Assembly (NCBI RefSeq): GCF_910592395.1
Contig: NC_088324.1
Coordinates: 13,978,953 to 14,038,952, forward strand
DNA length: 60,000 nt
Direction: 5' to 3'
DNA from: Lineus longissimus
Lineage: Eukaryota > Nemertea > Pilidiophora > Heteronemertea > Lineidae
The first letter of the stretch is position 1. The number at the start of each line of letters is the position of its first letter. Below the pieces are notes generated by a model that saw only the letters and a program-made list of their open reading frames with translations, was not told the origin of the DNA and ran no database searches. This document shows positions 53,154 through 60,000 of this stretch, piece by piece. A program made the position numbers and the translations under genes.

Positions 53154-53513
53154 TTGTCTGGTGCTCCCGCACCCCTGGCTCAAGCTCTTCCAAAGAAACT
53201 GCGTCGTCGAGTCTCGGTTTATCAGACCGCAGCTCACGTCCACAAAATCCATATCAATCTGGCCAAGATCGAATTATCCGCCGCGGCAGCATACATTGAC
53301 GGTAATGTGCCGCCCATGTCGGCTGGTCCACGACACTGGCAATTGATTCAGCCAGTAGATGGAAAGGACATTGATTTCCTCACGAAGACACACCTCGGTG
53401 GCTGGGGAATGAAATGTGTTGGGTTTCATTGTGGGGGAGACATTACGTTTAACTTTGGGAGAGTCGTCAATGGTGCCAACCCATCAAATATTTGCAGAAA
53501 AAAAAGATGCTAG
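53154..53513 (+). CDS. Unidentified 119-codon open frame with coding-like composition
   Basis: The frame is open between stops from 53151 to a TAG at 53511-53513, on the strand opposite gfi1 and 72 bp from exon A. It uses Ala, Leu, Lys, Ile and Gly codons with C or G endings, unlike the AT-rich surroundings. The peptide includes LPKKLRRRVSVYQTAAHVHK and INLAKIELSAAAAYIDG. It has no good ATG near its start and no recognisable domain. It could be an exon or retrocopy fragment of an unrelated gene, or a chance GC-rich frame. Confidence 0.2.
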   Translation: MSGAPAPLAQALPKKLRRRVSVYQTAAHVHKIHINLAKIELSAAAAYIDGNVPPMSAGPRHWQLIQPVDGKDIDFLTKTHLGGWGMKCVGFHCGGDITFNFGRVVNGANPSNICRKKRC

Positions 53514-53584
53514 TGTAACAACCTTAGAAAATATGGCTAATTTGGCTAATGGCACAACTAATTTTTTGTTTTAAATATTCTTAC

Positions 53585-53791
53585 CTGATCGTGGCAAGGT
53601 TGAAAGCGCTTGTGTATAATGACTAAGGTCCTCTGCAGCCCAGGGGTAGAGCGGCAAGTATGGCTTGACTGGTATATGACCGTCATAGATCTGTGGTAGG
53701 TGGTAAGGGGGTCCGTAGTACAGCGGCGACCTCTGAGGACTAGCCGTACTGGCACTGATCGGGCTGCCCGCAAGTCGTCCATCTACTACAT
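53585..53791 (-). CDS. gfi1: GFI1-family transcription factor, internal exon A (N-terminal spacer)
   Basis: This internal coding exon supplies part of the spacer between the expected N-terminal SNAG repressor motif and the zinc fingers. On the minus strand a pyrimidine-rich acceptor (TTGTCTTTTCAG) precedes it and a GTAAG donor follows. The exon carries 2 bases finishing a codon, then 68 codons, then 1 base, and that last phase fits exon B exactly. The peptide is rich in Tyr, Pro and Leu (for example SPLYYGPPYHLPQIYDG and KPYLPLYPW) and has no known domain. Spacers of this family diverge quickly, so identity rests on the in-phase join to exons B and C. The only ATG-initiated reading that begins here is immediately closed by two TAG codons, so this is not a first coding exon. 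The real start must lie upstream (above 53791). The splice pattern is seen directly; membership of the gene is inferred. Confidence 0.75.
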
Positions 53792-56700
53792 CTGAAAAGA
53801 CAATAACGACAAATATGAGATTTGCGTCTTAGGATAGTGCGTACTACGTCAGACATATCTTATTTTTGAATATTTTGTTGGAATACAACTGAAAATGTTG
53901 ACATGTTCTGCAACCATCTTTGTTCGATACCTTAGGATAAGAATTGAAAAAAAACAATTATTTCTATTTTGTGAAATACTTCGGGAGAATGCACTCCTAA
54001 ATCATAGCTCGATTTTATTCTGATTTATCAAGCTCCAAACATTGTCGACAACAAAGCTCGCGTGTCATATGCCAACCTCCACCAAAGGTTAAACTGCAGT
54101 CAAGATTGCGTTAAACTGCAGACCAGATTGCGCCAGGAGAATCGACGCGGGAGCTAAATCTAATATTGCTAGGGAAACGATTAAGTCATTTCCACTCGTT
54201 CTCCCGGCAAGATTTATACAAGCCAAACGCTGCCACTTTCCGATATAATTACCCTTATAGGGATGAAAGCTTGATCAAATTTGCTCTGTTTATGCGTACT
54301 CTCACCGCAATCGATTTGCCGCGAGCAGACGACAATTTAAAGGCGGGAAATCATCATCCTATTTATCCCGGATTTTCCTTGATTTGCTACACCTTTGATT
54401 ACCGGTGTAGCTAATTTCAATTTTAGAACATCATTTTTGATCCGCACCTTGGAAGTACTGCCGATAAATCGCGGCAATTTGTGACCAGTTTACGAAAACG
54501 ACGACTGATAATTGCGTTTTGATAAGTAAACTTTGGGCTTTGATGGCCGTGGTCGTGCTGCGTTGCCGTCGGCGTCGTGGACGTGAAAACCACGGCAAGT
54601 GAATTAGACATTGGGTAAATGTTGATGAAACGACACTTGGGTCAATTGGACAAACATTCGACTGGAAAAGGAGCTCGAGGCAGATGAGAGTGTTATCACG
54701 TCAAACGGTTAACTCTTTGATATGCTCAGTGTTCTGAAATGAACGCTCGTTGAACTTGCTGGTCGATTGTTACGTCCTTCAACCCTTTGATGTCGTTGGA
54801 GCGGATAGATATCACCGCACTTTTACATTTGAGGTCAGCGTATCCCGCTTCACTTTTAGAATTTGCATCTACTTTGTAAGAGAGTGAATTTGTGATATCC
54901 AGTGAGACTAAAGTTCACTGATCTAGTTTTCGTCATATTCTACCATCTGGTGGAACAAGCGTTTCTTTGGCTTGTGTCTGATATCACCGATTTCCATCGG
55001 TTCGGCAGATCAAGGCGTAACGGTCGTTTAACCACTACAAAGGATTCGTTGGCAGTTACGTGGAGAGAAAGTCCCATTAAATCACGAATTGCCCTGACAT
55101 TTTGTCCGGAAAGTCTGATCAAAATGCCGAAGAGATTACAACAAAAGTTATTTTTTTATTAAAAAGTCGAATCGTGCAGTATCGCATTTATCGAATTCGG
55201 TAAATTTAGAAAACGTTGAGGCCCCAAACTCTCTATGGCGGCACGGGCGCCATATTGTGCTTCGAGGTCACGCCATTCGTCACTGTGGCACTTAGACAAT
55301 GTAGCACTGCACAAAACCATGTTGACATGGCGGGTCCTCAATCAGAAATCGCCGTGACAATTTTACGGCCGAAAAAAATCATCGGGAATAAATTAAACAG
55401 TCGTCATAGGAGGTGTCAGATTCGTGTGAGATTTCGAAGAATACATTCTGATAAAATGAAAATAAATCTTCGACCCGGTGTCAAGTCCTGAGGTTCGTCT
55501 GCCAGCGTGATGTTTTTTGCAGACGACACCGCGATTTCGGCACGCTCGGGAATCTTGTTGGGTCGCTCCGACGTGATTTTTACTTCATTTTTCGTAACTC
55601 TCCCCCAAAATGGCATCTGCTTGGTTAGTCTTAGAATGGACTTTTATTAATCACTTGTCAATGTTTTGTCCATGTTTTGATTCTGTCCTGAAAAGTCAAC
55701 ATCTGTCGTGATTTTTTAACCCTCCCTCCGGTGATATTTTGGAAAATGTCGAATGGTGTATTCGTCACATCACCAACCTCAAAATGTAATCCAAGGCTTC
55801 ATTAAAAAAGGGAACTGGGGAAGAAGTAAAAAGATGGATGGCCTTTTGTTTTCTTTAATGAATACCCTTACATCCACAATCGAGTTTTTCATGATTTTTT
55901 TACTAGAGGGTTGCATTTCGTGATGTGCACTCTGGATGAATAATCAGTGCATTCTATATTTTCCGGGTGCAATTATGACAAAACTTTGGGTTAGCATAAT
56001 CTATTCGGCAACTTTTTTCTTCGCCACTTTTTTCGCGTTATTGGTTGGTTCAGGTTTTCACCCCAGGCTGGATATGATTTGATCTCGAGACGTCTCGGGT
56101 CAGATTGCCAAGACGAAAATGCGGAATTCCAAACAGCGGGTGTTTGTATAAGCGCACCGGCTATGTGTCAACGAAACGAAATGAAATCACTTCTCGTTAT
56201 ATGATGAAGTATCCAACAGATTTCGTGTCGGGAATGTGACAATATTGATGAGAAGAGAAATATCAGCCTCCGGGCGATCTTTGGTCTGTAAGTGGTTGTA
56301 ACAACTGGATGTATTTGATGAAACGATTGGATGTTTTGTCTGCACTCGCGGTAGTGATATTTTGATAAGAGATTTTGTCTTTTGATTGCTTCTGCCTCGA
56401 TGTTAACCCTTTATCAACATAACGAGCGAAATTTTAGTGACATACTTTCCCTCTCACGAGTTGACCCGATCCCACTTCTGCAACATTTCGAGAAAAAGAA
56501 AGAAAAAAATAACAAATCTTTCAGTCTTCAAATCAAAAATCACAATCTATGATAATTGAATTGATTGGGCACATTGCTGTTCTCATACCAACGAGACAAA
56601 AACTGCATACTCTCAATCAAGCAAGTAATCACCGAGAAGGAAAAATCACGCATCAACTTCATAAACCTCAACAATGACAATGATATAATGCAATAACTCT

Positions 56701-59700
56701 TTTCTTTTCAAAAGTCGATATTATACTGAGACTTGGCGATAACTAAAGCAGTGTATGAAACAGCATTGGCGGAGATCCCCAGGGGATGCAATGCCGCCAC
56801 TGTCCTTATGCCCGCACTGGCAAACCCATTATCCAAATAGCCTGTAATTAAATTATAATATAAATTATTCGAGTGATTATAGCGTAATTACATTACAGGA
56901 TACAGTTCTGGTTCGAGAATCCGAATCAGAACTAGACAAATACACAGCGCAGAACAATCATGGTAATCAAACTTACATCCAAATATTGCTTTACCCTGAT
57001 GTAATGAAATGAGAAAATTGGGCCAGCAGCATTAATATTTGCTAAAATCTCTACTACACATAATATGTAATTATACTTATTATTATGGCAAAATTAATTC
57101 TCTTGCTTACATTAACAAATTATTAAAAATTGAAATACGGGGTTGTTTTTCTCGACTATACATACATTATAGTACATGTACATCATGTCGCAGTATGTAA
57201 TCACTGTTTACCTTGAAAACAAAGTATTAACAATATTTTCTTTGTAACTGTTATTATTCCTTAAGCAATATTTCCTCGAAACTATCTAAGATTAAATAAG
57301 TTGTTCCTCGTTTCCGAACTATAGTTATAGCAAAAATAAGTTATAGCAAAAGTAAGACATGAACAGCCATTAACAGAGCCATCTTTGAACCAAACGATGT
57401 GACGTCACCACAAGTAGGGCCGTTCATCATCAGTTGCCGTGTTCTGTCATGACTTTTGTTTACATATTGATTCGTCTGTGTTGCAGTCCATTTCAGTGGT
57501 GTTTTCAGGCGCTTCTGACAGACATCTAAAATGGTTTACCGAGTCAGTATTGAAGATTCCTCTGAGAAAACGTCAAAAGGTTTAGGTAATTCCCGAAAGA
57601 AGGTTTGCATTGTGTAAAAAACTGGCTGCGAAAACATTATAGACCAAGAGCGGCCATTCATGAAATTTTAACCAAGTACATTACATCTCTGACAGCTAGG
57701 TGATAAATACCATCAAATATTAACTAAGTGATATTCACTGTACAAATGATTCCATCCGAAAAAGTACAAGCGAAAACGACGATGGTTATATAGTCTCATG
57801 AATTATTTCCTAAGTGGCCAGTTGTCGTGAGATTGAGGCGGATTGTATCTAGGGGCTGTAACATGCGTACAAACTGTAGCGGAATTTGTCCTTTAGATAA
57901 CTCGTTTAAAATGCCAAAACTGCAGTGCTTAAAAATATCAGAAGATTCTAATGTAACATTTCAGGCAGATTGACCGAGTGGATGATTTCATCTTTCACTT
58001 TTTGTGCTCTACAGAAAAAGGGTGGTGGTTCATTCGCTGGTGCCACTGAACATGATCGACACCTTTTTTTTACCAAATTCCCTCAGCAGTCCATTTGTCA
58101 TTCTATTCATAGTTCTTTCATGTGTAGCCTACCTTTTACCAGTTCATGAGCAATTATCAGTTGGGGGTCTTTTGGTGATGTTTACAAATGATTACGCTGG
58201 TGGGGTTATCAAAATCATACATCACAAGGTCCACATGGGCGAAACTGGTCCAACCCTGGGACATGGCATCAATACCAACCACGACCTGACTTTGACACCA
58301 TTCAAGACCATTGGTCGATAATTTGTTCTGATGGCTTTCACCATAAGACACAACTGGTCAGACAGATATGGGAAGTATTGGGAAAGAAAGGGAAGATACG
58401 CTAATAGGCCACAGACAAACAACCTGTTCTTGGTGATGTCAGGCGCCATTGCACTTTGACAATCGCGACTCCGCTGGGAGGAGATCGTCTTCGCGGTCAG
58501 ACGACCAAGAAGCTTGGTTGAGCGCCGCGGGGCGGGTTGCCAGGGCGCCTCATCTTGCCCCTTAATACGGTCCCTTACCCCGTCAATCAGCGAAAATTCA
58601 CAATAGGAAAATAATGGGATCACGACAAGTGTCTATTGTCCTGGTCCTTTATGAAAAGAAGGGTTCTAAATGATTCACGTTTTTGTAACGCTTTGGCGCA
58701 AGTCGTGGGAAAAAGACTTTTGTCACAATAATCACTCGGAATTTCAGTTGAGCCAAATCTGTTGGTCTTTTTCACATGCAATGCAGGGGATTGTTAGTTC
58801 TTTTTAGGGTGGATAGTATCAAATATTTCGCAGGTTAAATGCAAATGCCTTTCTGATGCTAATCAGGGTTTCAGGTTGTAGGGCAGGTTACGGGGACTAG
58901 AATGCAGCGCCATGAAGGGCAGGGTCCAGCAGTCCTAAGCCTTTCGACCCCGGCGCGCGCCCGAGCCTAATTTGCATTTACAAAGACTAATAACCTTTCT
59001 TTAGTCATAAATTACTGACGAGGTGCTTAGAGACCCTTAACTGGGTGTTTGTTGACAATTTGGCACTTCGCTGATTCTCTCAAATCACCAGGGAAAAAAC
59101 GCAGATTTTTCGCCCAAAAGGGACGCGATAGCAAAGGAAGGAAATCTGACTCGTCTTTACAATTGCGACCTAAGCATGTCTTTGGAGCCTAACTCTTTAA
59201 ATGGTGCCAAGAAAATATCGTTGGTTGCAGACAGCACTGTCATAAGTGTTAAGTATCAGGTCCAAGCATATTTGCATGTCCACACCAAGGACATCTCACA
59301 GCGGGAGATTCACCTCCCATAAAAGATGGATTTTGTCTCGCCGCTCAAACATCTTTCGGGAAATCCCAATTTTTCTGAAGTAAACTCGCGGCTTTCACAC
59401 ACCATTTTAGCCATCGGACACAATGACCTTTCTCTTCTTAAAGAAATTAGATGTTAAGTAATTATTTTTTATATCAATCTTCAATTATCCTTTCATTATT
59501 TGGACCCACTTTTTAGACGATATCAATAGTCTTTGCCTATTTTTATGAGAATATATCAAACTAAACCATAACCGTATTCAATTGTGTGGGAATTTGTGAA
59601 ATCCTGTCCAAAGTTTGGAGTCCAGCTTTGCACTCAACGACCCTATAAGGACATGGGAATCCCTGTGTCATCCTAACAGGTGCCCCGGGGTATATCCCCA

Positions 59701-60000
59701 GACCTAACACCGCACTTATTACCCCAACCCTGGACCAATAGTAGTGCACGGAGTGGGCTATTTAGGGACCTTCTAATCCCACGAACCAAGCACTACTCTA
59801 TGTTTAATCCCAGGAGGGCCAAAATTCACTTTTGTGTGAGTTTCCAATGGCGATGTTTTATTTACGCACATACGATTTTGGATCTGACATAAACAAATTT
59901 CAGAAATCGCTGAAAAATGGCCATATTTATGTTTTATTTTCTGCTTGTTCGCATCAACTGTTCAATGCACCTGTCCTCCTTTTCGGCCTGTCCAACGGAT
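53792..60000 (-). other. Upstream gfi1 intron or 5' region; first coding exon not found
   Basis: Exon A begins with 2 bases of a split codon, so a further exon must lie upstream, to the right on this strand. I looked on the minus strand for an N-terminal SNAG-like start (Met-Pro-Arg/Lys-Ser-Phe-Leu-Val-Lys) by checking Pro codons next to ATG, and found none between 53,792 and 60,000. The region is AT-rich and includes an inverted pair of the recurrent octamer (55495 and 55519) and a possible plus-strand promoter and first exon near 57400-57585. The stretch 58,650-60,000 shows nothing I can name. Confidence 0.5.
57400..57585 (+). promoter_or_regulatory. Possible plus-strand promoter with CRE and short first coding exon
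   Basis: A full CRE palindrome TGACGTCA lies at 57400-57407. At 57531 an ATG in good context (CTAAAATGG) opens MVYRVSIEDSSEKTSKGL and reaches a GGTAAT that could be a donor after 57585. A YY1-like GCCATCTT sits at 57378. This would be a gene divergent from, or nested in, the 5' part of gfi1. The peptide is not recognised and the donor is weak. Confidence 0.2.

Larger units (their letters stand above)
40878..53584 (-). other. gfi1 intron between exons A and B (12.7 kb)
   Basis: This intron is bounded by a GTAAG donor (53584 downward) and an AG acceptor (40879-40878), and interrupts a Gly codon after its first base. It is 12,707 bp. It contains no convincing nested gene. One plus-strand open frame at 53154-53513 looks compositionally coding and is listed separately. 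Other contents are perfect 16-bp palindromes at 41111-41126 and 45154-45169, GC-richer stretches near 43480-43900 and 45260-45700, copies of GCAGACGA at 46870 and 49921, and YY1-like words at 43099 and 52966. The rest is unremarkable AT-rich sequence. Confidence 0.85.

Noticed and set aside
54840-54868. Minus-strand MQILKVKRD as a possible SNAG start for gfi1
   Set aside because: It lacks the Pro-Arg/Lys-Ser-Phe-Leu-Val order, and its frame closes after 18 codons without a good donor in phase.

Overview
This is eukaryotic nuclear DNA: long introns, no operons, few long open frames, tandem minisatellites and traces of SINE- and LINE-like repeats. The one gene that can be recognised with certainty is a GFI1-family (growth factor independence 1 / Senseless) six-zinc-finger transcription factor on the minus strand. 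The host is most likely a bilaterian invertebrate. The zinc-finger core is very close to vertebrate GFI1, but the spacer and C-terminal tail are not. I cannot name the phylum from the sequence.

The gene occupies roughly the right half of the window. Three coding exons are resolved, and their splice phases join without error: exon A 53791-53585 (Tyr/Pro-rich spacer), exon B 40877-40287 (linker plus zinc fingers 1-4) and exon C 29557-28980 (fingers 5-6, a 136-residue Pro/Ser-rich tail and the stop). They are separated by introns of 12,707 bp and 10,729 bp. Together they encode 457 residues. The start codon and the expected N-terminal SNAG repressor motif are not in exon A, and I did not find them between 53,792 and 60,000, so at least one 5' exon probably lies beyond the right edge.

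The left half (1-28,979) lies downstream of gfi1 and has no gene I can name. It holds three minisatellites: 51-bp x 21 at 2268-3338, a degenerate ~41-bp array at 8027-8480, and 28-bp x 10 at 11931-12209. It also holds a C18 run, two tRNA-derived heads of SINE type (15541 plus, 16820 minus), several diverged direct repeats, hairpins and possible LINE 3' ends. A weak candidate terminal exon of an unknown plus-strand gene sits at 4966-5122.

The most interesting non-gene signals are short words recurring far above chance. The octamer GCAGACGA/TCGTCTGC occurs about 18 times, four of them inside 351 bp of the 10.7-kb gfi1 intron. A YY1-like AAGATGGC word occurs about 9 times. A homotypic AAATCTCG cluster ending in a perfect 10+1+10 palindrome lies at 18358-18720. 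These are candidate cis-regulatory features of a developmental-regulator locus. Counts were made by eye.
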